Assembly (NCBI GenBank): GCA_046309815.1
Contig: JBKCOJ010000011.1
Span: forward strand, 10,300 to 74,299
DNA: 64,000 bases
Source: CAITNM01 sp021298215
GTDB lineage: Bacteria; Pseudomonadota; Alphaproteobacteria; Paracaedibacterales; CAITNM01
Direction: 5' to 3'
How positions within the stretch are numbered: the stretch's first letter is position 1; the number at the start of each line of letters is the position of its first letter. The translations under genes and the position numbers were made by a program. Of this stretch, positions 15,892 through 24,901 are shown in pieces. The notes beneath the pieces are model-generated. The model saw nothing but the letters and a program-made list of their open reading frames with translations. It ran no database searches and was not told where the DNA came from.

Positions 15892-17343
15892 TTAGCGGCG
15901 CCAAAAGCTTGGGGATAAAAATATAACGACAGTTAATAATTCAAGCCTACCTAGGATCATTCCGATCATTAAAAATATTTTTGATGCTAATGGAATGGAT
16001 CCTAAATTCCCCATAGGGCCTAGTATTTTTCCTATCCCCATTCCAATATTACTAACGCTTGCGACGGCTCCAGATAAGGAATTAATAAAATTGAGCCCCG
16101 TTAGCGATAATAAAACTGCTAGTACAGCTATTGTTACCAAATATAGACCAACGAAAGAAAAAACAGAAGCGACCAAATGATCTGAAATTTTCTGCCCCTG
16201 ATATATAGGAATAAAAACCCCATGTGGTCGTCTTAATTGTTTAAGGTGATTTCGTATAAAGGTGCCTATGATCTGAAATCGGAAAATTTTTATACCACCC
16301 GCTGTTGAGCCTGTACTTCCTCCAATAAACGACATTAAGAAAACTAAAGTAATGACAGCAGGCCCGCAATCCATATAGTTAAATAATACAAAGCCTGTGG
16401 TTGTAAGAGTGGAGATAGCAATAAAACATCCGATGCGTATGCTCTCAAGGAGAGCTTTCCCCTGAAAAGCAATATAAAGAGTGAATGTTAAGCATGATAT
16501 GCCAATCGCTGTTAGATATCCTTTAAGTTGTTTATCTCGAATAACACTTTCATAGTCTCCTTGCCATAAACGGATGTATAGCATTAATGTGCTCCCACCT
16601 ATTATCATCAGCATCATCAAAATAAATTCAATTGCTGGATTGTCAAAAACGATAAGGCCGGTATTTTTTGTTGAAAGTCCCCCAGTTGAAATTGCAGAAG
16701 CTGCGTGACAAAATGCGTCAAAGATTTCCATTCCGCAAAAATTCAAACTTATGCACCCCAGAATTGTAAATAATGAATAAGCGTATAATATACCAGCTGC
16801 AATCTGAGAGACTCTGGGTAGAATTTTTTCAGAACGATCTGAAAATTCACTCCTGAATAACTGCATTCCCCCAATGCGAAGCACCGGAAAGATGGTGATT
16901 GCCATAACAATAATCCCGATACCACCAAGCCATTGTAAAATAGCTCTCCATAATATTAGGCATCTGGGAATAGACTCTATGTTTTCTAGTGTTATAAAGC
17001 CTGTTGTGGTTAAAGCAGAAACGGATTCGAATAAAGCATTAGTAAATGTATAATCAGAAGAAAGCCAATAAAAAGGTAATCCTGAGAAAAAGCTACACGC
17101 AATCCAAGACATGAACGTTAGTAAAAATGCTTCCCGGATACCTAGTTTAATTTGAGTTTTTTGATAATTCGTGAGGGCTAATAATATTCCTATGCTGCAT
17201 GTAATAAAAAATGGGATTAGAAAAAATTGCCAACTGTTTCCTTCTTGGAATATTAGCTCATAGGCTAGAGGAATTAGCATGATTCCAGAAACACAGGCAA
17301 TCAAAGCGCCGATAACAAAGAATATTGATCGCCAATCTATCAT
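15892..17343 (-). CDS. trkH: TrkH-type potassium uptake channel subunit
   Basis: TrkH is the membrane pore of the Trk K+ uptake system, gated by the cytoplasmic NAD-binding subunit TrkA, which is not in the window. The 483-residue protein is almost entirely hydrophobic. It shows the four pore-loop repeats of the family: SALTTTGF (near 92), SAISTGGLS (near 218), STLTTTGFVLF (near 313) and SVSNIGMG (near 437). The motif GGIGIIVMAITIFPVLRIGG is also typical. A 42-base gap separates it from the methyltransferase gene upstream on the same strand. Confidence 0.92.
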   Translation of the reverse strand: MIDWRSIFFVIGALIACVSGIMLIPLAYELIFQEGNSWQFFLIPFFITCSIGILLALTNYQKTQIKLGIREAFLLTFMSWIACSFFSGLPFYWLSSDYTFTNALFESVSALTTTGFITLENIESIPRCLILWRAILQWLGGIGIIVMAITIFPVLRIGGMQLFRSEFSDRSEKILPRVSQIAAGILYAYSLFTILGCISLNFCGMEIFDAFCHAASAISTGGLSTKNTGLIVFDNPAIEFILMMLMIIGGSTLMLYIRLWQGDYESVIRDKQLKGYLTAIGISCLTFTLYIAFQGKALLESIRIGCFIAISTLTTTGFVLFNYMDCGPAVITLVFLMSFIGGSTGSTAGGIKIFRFQIIGTFIRNHLKQLRRPHGVFIPIYQGQKISDHLVASVFSFVGLYLVTIAVLAVLLSLTGLNFINSLSGAVASVSNIGMGIGKILGPMGNLGSIPLASKIFLMIGMILGRLELLTVVIFLSPSFWRR

Positions 17344-17385
17344 TATCTTATTCTTTCTTGCGTGTGGTAATTTTGATGCTAAAAA

Positions 17386-18027
17386 TCATGCGAAATGATG
17401 AGAGTAATGCTTTTGAGAAAATCGCCAAATAAAGCTTGGCGGTAAATTTCTCCACACCGATGCTATGCGTCTTTGCACTAACTCCCCATTCATAAATTCT
17501 ATCGGGGAGCTTGGCAGAGAAGAAACATGCAGAATAACTCCCGTTTCAGGATTAAGGATATTTAGCATTGATTGAATAATGCGTTCTCGTTCTTCTTCTT
17601 CCATATAGGCTAGGGGGAGAATTGATATTACGTAGTCAACTTTTTTAACCCAAGAAGAAGGGATAAGCTCTGTTAATGATTTGGCGTTCCCTTGAATAAT
17701 ATGGGGCTGATCTAAATCATAGTTATCTTTTAGAGTGCGTTTTAAAAATTCAACGAATGCTTTATTAGACTCAATCATTGCTAGCAGATTACTACTGACA
17801 CCTTTTTCTAAAAGCGCTCGAGATAATCTACCGGTAGTTGCGCCAATTTCAACGATTATTGTTTTACTCGTTATATCGAGCTGATTGGCGATCAAATGGA
17901 CTAATTTTGAAGATGTTGGTATGAAAGTCTCTAGCTGAGAAGGATATTGTAACCACTGTTTGAATAATAATCGATTTTCCTCCGGGATTAGCGATTTTAA
18001 AGTTGTACTGTTTAAAAGACTAGTCAT
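17386..18027 (-). CDS. PmtA-like SAM-dependent methyltransferase
   Basis: The 213-residue protein has a class I methyltransferase motif I (VEIGATTG, 59-66), followed by an AMIESN acidic strand. It also carries two elements characteristic of the rhizobial-type phospholipid N-methyltransferase/KsgA-related group: ISILPLAY at 134-141 and NLPPSFIW near the C-terminus (194-201). The N-terminal FKQWLQYPSQLETFIPTSSKL also fits that group. Such enzymes convert phosphatidylethanolamine towards phosphatidylcholine. An alternative is an rRNA methyltransferase relative, but the NLPPxxxW ending favours the lipid enzyme. It could share transcription with trkH downstream; ccmA diverges upstream. Confidence 0.6.
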   Translation of the reverse strand: MTSLLNSTTLKSLIPEENRLLFKQWLQYPSQLETFIPTSSKLVHLIANQLDITSKTIIVEIGATTGRLSRALLEKGVSSNLLAMIESNKAFVEFLKRTLKDNYDLDQPHIIQGNAKSLTELIPSSWVKKVDYVISILPLAYMEEEERERIIQSMLNILNPETGVILHVSSLPSSPIEFMNGELVQRRIASVWRNLPPSFIWRFSQKHYSHHFA

Positions 18028-18083
18028 AATAGGAAATTGAAAATAACTAAGCTTATTCTAGCTGTATTAATAAGAGATCGCAA

Positions 18084-18635
18084 ATGTCTATACAAATTTT
18101 CAACATGATGCATCCATTTATAAAAATCTCTAGCTTTACCCCTATAAATATCTTTTTAGGACGAAACAATGGATTAGCAGTATGTGGGCCCAATGGTTGT
18201 GGAAAAACAACATTTCTAAAACTTTTATTAAAGGAACAACATCCGGTTAGAGGGCATATAAATATCCAGGAAAACTTAGCTTATTTGGGTGTGAAAAATG
18301 GGTTGAAGCCTCAATTAACGCTTAGTCAGCAACTGCCATTTTTTATGCCAGATCCTGGCGATTTTCCTTGGCCTGAATTTTTGAAGAGAAAATATCAGGA
18401 TCTATCCAAAGGTCAACAGCGTTTGGTAGCTTTGTGGATAGCACTGCATGGCTCAAAAATACTTGTATTATTGGATGAGCCATTCATGCATTTAGATGTT
18501 CAAAATTTTTTATTAGCATGTGGCTGGATAACGACTCAGTTAAGTCGAGGGAAAATCATTATTTTAACGCATCATAACCCCACAGAGTTACAAACTATAT
18601 ATCCTTTGCAAGTACTTGATTTGAATGTTACTTAA
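18084..18635 (+). CDS. ccmA: CcmA-like heme exporter ATP-binding protein
   Basis: CcmA is the ABC ATPase that, with CcmB and CcmC, drives heme delivery for cytochrome c maturation. The 183-residue protein has Walker A GPNGCGKT at 35-42, a signature LSKGQQR at 107-113 (CcmA proteins typically have LSxGQQR) and Walker B VLLDEP at 128-133. It is about 20 residues shorter than usual. It stands alone, with its likely partner CcmB some 28 kb away on the other strand. It converges on def. Another small ABC ATPase cannot be excluded, but the signature and size fit CcmA well. Confidence 0.75.
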   Translation: MSIQIFNMMHPFIKISSFTPINIFLGRNNGLAVCGPNGCGKTTFLKLLLKEQHPVRGHINIQENLAYLGVKNGLKPQLTLSQQLPFFMPDPGDFPWPEFLKRKYQDLSKGQQRLVALWIALHGSKILVLLDEPFMHLDVQNFLLACGWITTQLSRGKIIILTHHNPTELQTIYPLQVLDLNVT

Positions 18636-18639
18636 TGTG

Positions 18640-18654
18640 GCTGATAAAATCAGC
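18640..18654 (+). terminator. Small hairpin between convergent ccmA and def
   Basis: A perfect six-base inverted repeat (GCTGAT, ATCAGC) around an AAA loop lies five bases after the ccmA stop. No T-run follows at once, so it may stop transcription only weakly or act by protecting the 3' end. Confidence 0.3.
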
Positions 18655-18696
18655 GAGGTATGTTATTAATATTTTTAAAGATGTCTAAGAGACCAG

Positions 18697-19263
18697 TTAT
18701 AATGACTTGTTTTCTAAAAATAGAGAAGAAGAGAGAACTTCATCTCTAAAACCAAATGCTCTTAAATTTTTTATGCGCAATGGATAAAGAATGCCATCGA
18801 GATGGTCAACTTCATGTTGCACTATTCGTGCGTGTAGATGTGACGCTTCACAAACATGATGATTGCCTTCAAGATCTATATATTGATATTTGATATGAGT
18901 GTACCTAGACACTTGCCCCATCATTTCAGGTACTGATAGGCATGCTTCCCACTCAAAATTCTGTTCTTCACTTAATGGTTCGTAGCTTGGATTAAGAAGT
19001 ATACGTCTAGGAATAGCTATGCCATCTGTTTTATAACGGGGATGCTCTGCAGGGACTTCAAAAACGACAATCCTTTTTAGTATGCCTATTTGAGGTGCAG
19101 CAATTCCGATATTTCCTATATGCTGGGTTGCATTGTTCATAAGTTTAAGAATTTGCTTCACTAAAGGGGTATCGGTGGGAAGACCAACTTCTTCAGAGGT
19201 TTTGTATAAAATTGAATCACCGAATTTTAGAAGTTTGGGATGGACTGTATTAAAAGGCGTCAT
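18697..19263 (-). CDS. def: Peptide deformylase
   Basis: This metal-dependent hydrolase removes the N-formyl group from new polypeptides, acting before methionine aminopeptidase (map, 12.2 kb). The three family motifs are visible in the 188-residue protein: GIAAPQIG at 53-60 (motif 1), EACLS at 106-110 (motif 2) and QHEVDHLDG at 149-157 (motif 3). The metal ligands Cys and two His and the catalytic Glu are present. Motif 2 reads EACLS instead of the canonical EGCLS. fmt is not adjacent. Confidence 0.9.
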   Translation of the reverse strand: MTPFNTVHPKLLKFGDSILYKTSEEVGLPTDTPLVKQILKLMNNATQHIGNIGIAAPQIGILKRIVVFEVPAEHPRYKTDGIAIPRRILLNPSYEPLSEEQNFEWEACLSVPEMMGQVSRYTHIKYQYIDLEGNHHVCEASHLHARIVQHEVDHLDGILYPLRIKNLRAFGFRDEVLSSSLFLENKSL

Positions 19264-19321
19264 ATCTTTAACTTATCCAACTGCTAATATTAATGATATT
19301 ATGCTGAACTGAAATCTATGT

Positions 19322-20368
19322 TCAAGAAGGGGGAAAAGAAGATGAGGCAGCTTTGTTGGATGAAGTTTTTAAGAAAGTGTTGGCTTGCATAATCAGGTCA
19401 TTCATGATTTCAGTGGTGGGCTGGATCTTTGTTACCATGCCCACACTTTGTCCAGCCATCAGAGAGCCATTCTCAATATCGCCGTCGATAGCGGCGCGTT
19501 TTAAAGCTCCTGCCCAATAGTGCTCAATTTTTAACTGTGCTTCTTTTAGGTCAGTTGCTCCGTTATCATATTCTTTAATAACTCTAGCTTGAACTTCCAA
19601 GAAATCTTTTGTTGCTTTATTAGTTAAAGCGCGTACAGGGATGACTGGGAATCTTTGATCTAGTTGTAGAGAAACGACAGCATCTCGTGCTTGAGCTCTG
19701 ATAAAGGCTTGTTTAAAATTTTCATGAGCTGGTGATTCTTCGGCGCAAACGAAACGAGTTCCTAATTGACAGCCACTTGCTCCCATTTGCAAATAAGAGA
19801 CTATAGCCTCTCCTCGTCCTATGCCTCCTGCTACAAATACTGGAACTTCACGGATTTCAGGCAAAATTTCTTGTGCTAGGACACTGGTGGAAACAGGCCC
19901 AATATGCCCTCCTGCTTCGCTCCCTTCAATAATTATTGCGTCTGTTCCCATTTTGATAAGTTTTTTTGCTATAGCTAATGCTGGCGCAAATCCAATAACT
20001 GAGCATCCATGAGTTTTTATTCTTGAAAAGCTGGAAGTGTTGGGCAATCCTCCTGCTAGGACTACGTGACTAATTTTATGCTGCCCGCACACATCAATCA
20101 TTTCATCTAATCTTGGGTGCATGGTGATAAGATTTACGCCAAAAGGTTTCTTTGTAAGGAGCTTGGTTTTATCAATTTCTTCAGAAAGTATGTTTGGTGG
20201 CATTGCGCCACTTGCTAGTACACCGAATCCTCCTGAGTTTGAAATGGCTGCGACTAATTGATGGTTAGATACCCATGTCATTGCACCGCCCAAAATGGCA
20301 TATCTCGTTCCTAAGAAATCGCTGCCTCTTTTAAATAATGATTCAATAGAGAGAGAATTATGTGTCAT
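19322..20368 (-). CDS. Nitronate monooxygenase / 2-nitropropane dioxygenase family flavoprotein
   Basis: This 348-residue FMN-binding TIM-barrel protein has an N-terminal cofactor region (YAILGGAMTWVSNHQLVAAI, then NSGGFGVLASGAM), the IIEGSEAGGHIGP block and a phosphate-binding end (VPVFVAGGIGRGEAIVSYLQ, then MGASGCQLGTRF). The family includes nitronate monooxygenases, which detoxify propionate-3-nitronate, and FabK-type enoyl reductases; the sequence alone does not separate them reliably. It directly abuts lysC upstream on the same strand with no gap, so the two are co-transcribed. Confidence 0.82.
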   Translation of the reverse strand: MTHNSLSIESLFKRGSDFLGTRYAILGGAMTWVSNHQLVAAISNSGGFGVLASGAMPPNILSEEIDKTKLLTKKPFGVNLITMHPRLDEMIDVCGQHKISHVVLAGGLPNTSSFSRIKTHGCSVIGFAPALAIAKKLIKMGTDAIIIEGSEAGGHIGPVSTSVLAQEILPEIREVPVFVAGGIGRGEAIVSYLQMGASGCQLGTRFVCAEESPAHENFKQAFIRAQARDAVVSLQLDQRFPVIPVRALTNKATKDFLEVQARVIKEYDNGATDLKEAQLKIEHYWAGALKRAAIDGDIENGSLMAGQSVGMVTKIQPTTEIMNDLIMQANTFLKTSSNKAASSSFPPS

Positions 20369-21607
20369 TTAAGCTGCCCTTTGTGGAGAACATTGATCGA
20401 GGCAAAATGCTTTGTGAAGAGACATCAGAGCAAGTTGCAAGGATTGCTGATTTATAATAAGGGACATTTTTATTTCTGATGAGTAAATCATGTGAATATT
20501 TATGTTTTCATCGGCAAGAGTTTTACATATTAAAGCTGGGATATCCATGTTGCTTCGAAGACCAATACCTACAACTGTAAGTTTAGCAACATTGTTATCA
20601 ACTAAAATATCTGAAAAACCAAGAGTATCCTTAAAGTTATTCATTATTTCGCAAAAGCGTTCGATATCGTTGCGATTTATCATTCCTTCTAAGTCACAAG
20701 AATTTTCACAAGTATGTGATTGGATAATCATGTCGAGAAGGATATCAGCTTTATTCATTATAGCGTAAAGCTTTGCAGCAATACCAGGCTGATTCTTTAG
20801 ATTTCTTAGAGTAATTTTAGCTTCTTGTAAGCTGTGCACAATACCAGTGACATTTTTTTTGTTTACAGTGACTTCATCCGCAACAATTTCGGTGCCCTGC
20901 GGACAGTCTTCGAGACTAGAGAGTATTCTCAACTTAACATTATGTTTCATTGCCATTTCTACAGAACGTGCTTGTAGAACTTTTGCCCCCGCTGCAGCCA
21001 TCTCAAACATTTCATTGTAACTTAAAGTATCTTGACGGCGTGCATCTGGAACTAATCTTGGGTCAGCAGTATATATACCATCCACATCAGTATAAATATC
21101 ACATCGATCTGCTTTCAATGCTACAGCCATGGCAACTGCTGTAGTATCAGAGCCGCCGCGTCCAATGGTTGTGATCATGTTTTCTTTATTAAGCCCTTGA
21201 AACCCTGCAATAACAGGGACTTCACCGCTTTTGATGCTTTGCCAGATTTTATCTGGATTAATGTGCTGAATGCGCGCATTTGTCGCGATTGAATCTGTGT
21301 GAATAGGTATTTGCCATGCTAAAAACGATCGTGCTTTTACGCCGATCTTTTTCAGTGCTAACGCAAGTAATCCTGCTGTAACTTGTTCTCCTGCGCTAGC
21401 TACGACATCATGTTCCACAGTTTGCTCTTGGGGGCATAAGGCTTGGGAATAACTGACTAATTGATCGGTAATACCAGCCATTGCAGACACAACTGCAACG
21501 ACTTGGTTTCCATTTGATGTTTCTTGGTGAATAACTCTTGCTGCATGTTCTAGTCGTGCTAAATTTGCAACTGATGTCCCGCCAAATTTTAAAACGTAAA
21601 GTGCCAT
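20369..21607 (-). CDS. lysC: Aspartate kinase
   Basis: This enzyme phosphorylates aspartate, the first step to diaminopimelate/lysine, threonine and methionine. The 412-residue protein has the N-terminal KFGGTSVA motif, the kinase core (TTIGRGGSDTTAVA and DVDGIYTADPRLVPDA) and two ACT regulatory domains from about residue 265. This is the usual lysine/threonine-inhibited type. Meso-DAP from this pathway feeds MurE (4.5 kb). ubiG diverges upstream after a 90-base gap. The gene is intact. Confidence 0.95.
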   Translation of the reverse strand: MALYVLKFGGTSVANLARLEHAARVIHQETSNGNQVVAVVSAMAGITDQLVSYSQALCPQEQTVEHDVVASAGEQVTAGLLALALKKIGVKARSFLAWQIPIHTDSIATNARIQHINPDKIWQSIKSGEVPVIAGFQGLNKENMITTIGRGGSDTTAVAMAVALKADRCDIYTDVDGIYTADPRLVPDARRQDTLSYNEMFEMAAAGAKVLQARSVEMAMKHNVKLRILSSLEDCPQGTEIVADEVTVNKKNVTGIVHSLQEAKITLRNLKNQPGIAAKLYAIMNKADILLDMIIQSHTCENSCDLEGMINRNDIERFCEIMNNFKDTLGFSDILVDNNVAKLTVVGIGLRSNMDIPALICKTLADENINIHMIYSSEIKMSLIINQQSLQLALMSLHKAFCLDQCSPQRAA

Positions 21608-21696
21608 GATTTGAATATGGTATTTTAGATGGTAAATATCAAGAGAATAAGTAATTTTTTAGTAAAAAATTAAGTTTAAGGAAAAAGTACTTCAAA

Positions 21697-22395
21697 ATGT
21701 CGCAGCATAGTTTTTTTGATCAGTTATCTGAACAATGGTGGTCTGAATCTGGTGCTTTTGCATTATTACATTCGATGAATTCCGCTAGAATTCAATTTAT
21801 TAAGAATTTATCTGAGAAATATTTTCTTAAAAATGGACTTGAAAATCTTAACATTCTCGATGTTGGATGTGGTGGAGGTATTGCTTGCGAATCCCTTACA
21901 AGATTAGGTGCAGAAGTGACAGGTATAGACGTGGTAGAGCGATCTATTTTAGTTGCGCGCACTCATGCGGTTGAGCAAGGTTTAAGCATTAAGTATGAAT
22001 GTGTAGATTTACTTCATGTAAAGAGCACATACGATATAATTGCCTGCTTGGAAGTGGTTGAGCATGTGAATGATTTAGAAATTTTTCTAGTTGGTCTGAT
22101 GGAAAGAGTTAATAAGGGGGGCATTATTGTATTATCAACTTTAAATCGTACGATTTTTTCTTATTTGATTGGGATTCTGGGCGCTGAGTATATTGCGGCG
22201 AAAGTGCCGGTAGGGACGCATAATTGGAATAATTTTGTTGAGCCATCTGAGCTGGTCGCTTTAATGGAAAGTCATGGGATGGCAACTCTTGAATTAAAAG
22301 GTCTTAATTATTCTATCTTAAAAGATCTCTGGCATTTGGGGGATGATCTAAGTATGAATTATTTGGCTGCGTTCAGAAAACCACCGTTAAATTAA
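21697..22395 (+). CDS. ubiG: Ubiquinone biosynthesis O-methyltransferase UbiG
   Basis: UbiG catalyses both O-methylation steps of ubiquinone biosynthesis. The 232-residue protein contains SAM motif I (ILDVGCGGGIACESLTRLGA, near 54-73), the acidic strand VTGIDVV, and the family blocks DIIACLEVVEHV and GGIIVLSTLNRT. The N-terminal WWSESGAFALLHSMNSARI resembles the WWDPxGxFxxLHxxNPxRL hallmark of UbiG. Coq7 (34 kb) and the polyprenyl synthase (37.7 kb) act in the same pathway. Its 3' end overlaps the end of the DivL-like gene on the other strand by nine bases. lysC diverges upstream. Confidence 0.93.
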   Translation: MSQHSFFDQLSEQWWSESGAFALLHSMNSARIQFIKNLSEKYFLKNGLENLNILDVGCGGGIACESLTRLGAEVTGIDVVERSILVARTHAVEQGLSIKYECVDLLHVKSTYDIIACLEVVEHVNDLEIFLVGLMERVNKGGIIVLSTLNRTIFSYLIGILGAEYIAAKVPVGTHNWNNFVEPSELVALMESHGMATLELKGLNYSILKDLWHLGDDLSMNYLAAFRKPPLN

Positions 22396-24804
22396 AGAAG
22401 GCTGATGAATTGGTAAATGAAAAATTACTTGCGTTCCTTCATTAATTTTTGACGTAATGTATACTTGTCCCTGGTGCAGCTCAATCAATCTTTTGACTAG
22501 AGGTAGGCCTAATCCTACTCCTTTTTTTGCCATATGTAAGTTTGAACCATTCTCGAACATATCAAAGATTTTTTGTTGATCAGTTGTGCTAATGCCGACA
22601 CCACTGTCTGAGACACATAAGCCAAGCATATCTGGCTGATCTTCTACATTGAATGCAATAATTGTAATTTTTCCGCCGGGTAAAGTGAATTTTAATGCTT
22701 TACTTAATAGATTAAACATCACATGCTTCAGTCTTTTTTCATCTCCATTAAATGTGTTTATTTTTGTATTATTGACTACAGATAGCTCTATGCCTTGATC
22801 ATAAGCACGATTTTTTATAAGTGCAGCGCATGATTCTAGAAAACGATCTAGTTCAATTTCATGATAATGTAAAACGAGTTTTCCTGCTTCTATGCTTGCT
22901 AAGTCAATCATGTCGCTGATTAACTGCATGAGTTTCTGACTGGATTCAGAGATTCCTTGACAGTAGTCTAGTTGCCTTTCGTTCAGAGGTCCAAAATACT
23001 GGTTTTTTAATATATCAATAAAACCGGTTATGGTATTCAATGGCGCTCTTAACTCATATGAAACATGTGAAATAAAATCTGTTTTAAATCTATCTGCTTG
23101 TTCTAAAGCTTCATTACGTTCTCTAATCGTCTGTTCAAATTTCCATCTATCCGAAATATCGATAAAGCTGAATAAATGTGAGCCGTCAGGTAGCGGAATA
23201 TAAGCGATTTGAATTTTTTGCCCCCCTAAAGAATCAATGAGTTCTGTGAAAGGATGTCTGTTTTCACAAAGCTCATAAACATGCATTTCCCAATAATTAT
23301 ATGATTCTTCAAATAATAAGGGTTTAGCGGCTTGCAATATATCCGTGACATGAATGCCTGTTTTTTTCTGCTCTTCAGTAAGCTTCAATAATTCGCAAAA
23401 GGCTTTATTGCAGAGGCGTAACCGAAGATCACTTCCTACTACTGCAAGGCCTTCATGTAAGTTATCAATAGTTTCCTTTTGAACTGCAAGGAGGGTGTTG
23501 TATCCACGTTCTAAAGCCAACTTGTCTGTAATATCTTCAAAAATCAATAAAATACCCCCTAAAGCGTGGGGAGATAGCGTCATTTTTAGAAAAGTACCGT
23601 CAGGTTGATGATGGATTTCATGGATTGGCTCAAAAATGGTATTGAATAAAGCATTACGCTTTTCTTTATGTTTTGGAAAATCATTAACTTCTTGCATTTT
23701 TCTACGTTTACGTAAATCATCGAGTACTTCGCTAAATCGTGGCCTGCTATACAAAAATGCTTCCTGAAATTGAAAAATTTTGAGATAAGCTGAATTGAAA
23801 TATTGAAGTCGAGTGTCTGCACCATAAATTGCGATTGGATTAGAAAGATTTTCTAAAATTTCGCGTTGTGCTTGATCATGACGCTGACGATCACTTTCCC
23901 ACAATTCTAATTCTGTGATATCTTGAGCAAAGCCAATGCTTCCTTTCTGGGGTATTGGAATTTCTCTAATTTCAAGTAGCCTGCGTTGACCATCTATCAC
24001 AGCATGTTGTTTGGTTATGGTCTGTTGTGTGTTATTCTTATATGATTGAGGAGATTTTTTTATTAATTCAAGGCTTTCGGCTATAATTCTAGAAGAAGAT
24101 GTTCCAAGTGCTTTGGCGTAAAAATTGTTGCAGTGCCGAATACGACCTTGTGCATCTCTGAACCAAATGGCAATCGGAATGCTTTCGACATATTGTCTTA
24201 ACATCTCTAATTCTTGTTCAAATTCTGTAAATTGTTTTTGCTGTCGACGTAAGTCGTTGGATGTGACAGTAATATCTTGCAGACTTAGGATGATCATCTG
24301 CTTGGTAACATGATCTTTGACAGGAAGTATATGCTGATAATGTTCGAAACCAATCAGCATGCCATTCACAATCAATTCCTTCTCAATTGGATGATCAATT
24401 GTGAGTTGGAGGCTAAATTCTCCCCCGTATGCGTACAAGTGTTGTAGAGCCCGCTGAAATTGACTTAAAGAGGATTGGCCGAATAATCGAAAAATATCTT
24501 GCAAATTAAACGGCTGTTGATTATCTATTCCTAATAATTGTAGAAAATTTTGAGAAGTAGTTACTTGGTCTTCTTCTGCGTACCAGCTGCACCAAGCAAA
24601 AGGTAAGTGATGTATTAATATTCTATAAGCAGCTAGCTTTTCTTCAGCTTTTTGTTTATGAAAACGGATACGCTTATAGGAAATGCCTAGGGATACTAGG
24701 GCAATAAAAAGAACAAAAATGACAAATATTAATTCAGTCAAAATTATAAGCCCCTCTATTTTAATTTTAATCTGATATTTGCTTTTTTGCCAAGGGGTGA
24801 GCAC
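22387..24804 (-). CDS. divL: DivL-like PAS sensor pseudokinase with Tyr in place of the phospho-accepting His
   Basis: This is an 805-residue membrane-anchored sensor protein: one N-terminal membrane segment (about 20-45), several PAS domains (about 200-560), then histidine-kinase-type DHp and ATPase domains. The H-box reads HVSYELRAPL, so the phospho-accepting histidine is tyrosine (Tyr583, codon 23058-23056). This is the hallmark of DivL, which controls the CckA-CtrA cell-cycle pathway in alphaproteobacteria. The N-box reads NLLSKALKF, with Lys702 where kinases have asparagine. The G1 box (SDSGVGI) and G2 (GVGLGLPLV) are intact. The GTG at 24804 lacks a ribosome-binding site; TTG 24741, preceded by GAGGGG, is a better start. 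MucR diverges upstream. Confidence 0.8.
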   Translation of the reverse strand: MLTPWQKSKYQIKIKIEGLIILTELIFVIFVLFIALVSLGISYKRIRFHKQKAEEKLAAYRILIHHLPFAWCSWYAEEDQVTTSQNFLQLLGIDNQQPFNLQDIFRLFGQSSLSQFQRALQHLYAYGGEFSLQLTIDHPIEKELIVNGMLIGFEHYQHILPVKDHVTKQMIILSLQDITVTSNDLRRQQKQFTEFEQELEMLRQYVESIPIAIWFRDAQGRIRHCNNFYAKALGTSSSRIIAESLELIKKSPQSYKNNTQQTITKQHAVIDGQRRLLEIREIPIPQKGSIGFAQDITELELWESDRQRHDQAQREILENLSNPIAIYGADTRLQYFNSAYLKIFQFQEAFLYSRPRFSEVLDDLRKRRKMQEVNDFPKHKEKRNALFNTIFEPIHEIHHQPDGTFLKMTLSPHALGGILLIFEDITDKLALERGYNTLLAVQKETIDNLHEGLAVVGSDLRLRLCNKAFCELLKLTEEQKKTGIHVTDILQAAKPLLFEESYNYWEMHVYELCENRHPFTELIDSLGGQKIQIAYIPLPDGSHLFSFIDISDRWKFEQTIRERNEALEQADRFKTDFISHVSYELRAPLNTITGFIDILKNQYFGPLNERQLDYCQGISESSQKLMQLISDMIDLASIEAGKLVLHYHEIELDRFLESCAALIKNRAYDQGIELSVVNNTKINTFNGDEKRLKHVMFNLLSKALKFTLPGGKITIIAFNVEDQPDMLGLCVSDSGVGISTTDQQKIFDMFENGSNLHMAKKGVGLGLPLVKRLIELHQGQVYITSKINEGTQVIFHLPIHQPSLI

Positions 24805-24840
24805 AGTGTTTAGTTAAAAAAATAATTGATAAAAAATAGA

Positions 24841-24869
24841 TTGCCTTTTCAATTAAGAATAACTATAAG
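24841..24869 (+). promoter_or_regulatory. Candidate promoter for mucR
   Basis: TTGCCT (24841-24846) and TATAAG (24864-24869) are separated by 17 bases in the divergent divL/mucR gap, 32 bases upstream of the mucR ATG. Both hexamers match the consensus at four or five positions. MucR proteins are known to repress their own AT-rich promoters, and this gap is very AT-rich. Confidence 0.45.
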
Positions 24870-24901
24870 TGTAACATACTTAAATAATAAACAGGTTATG
24901 T

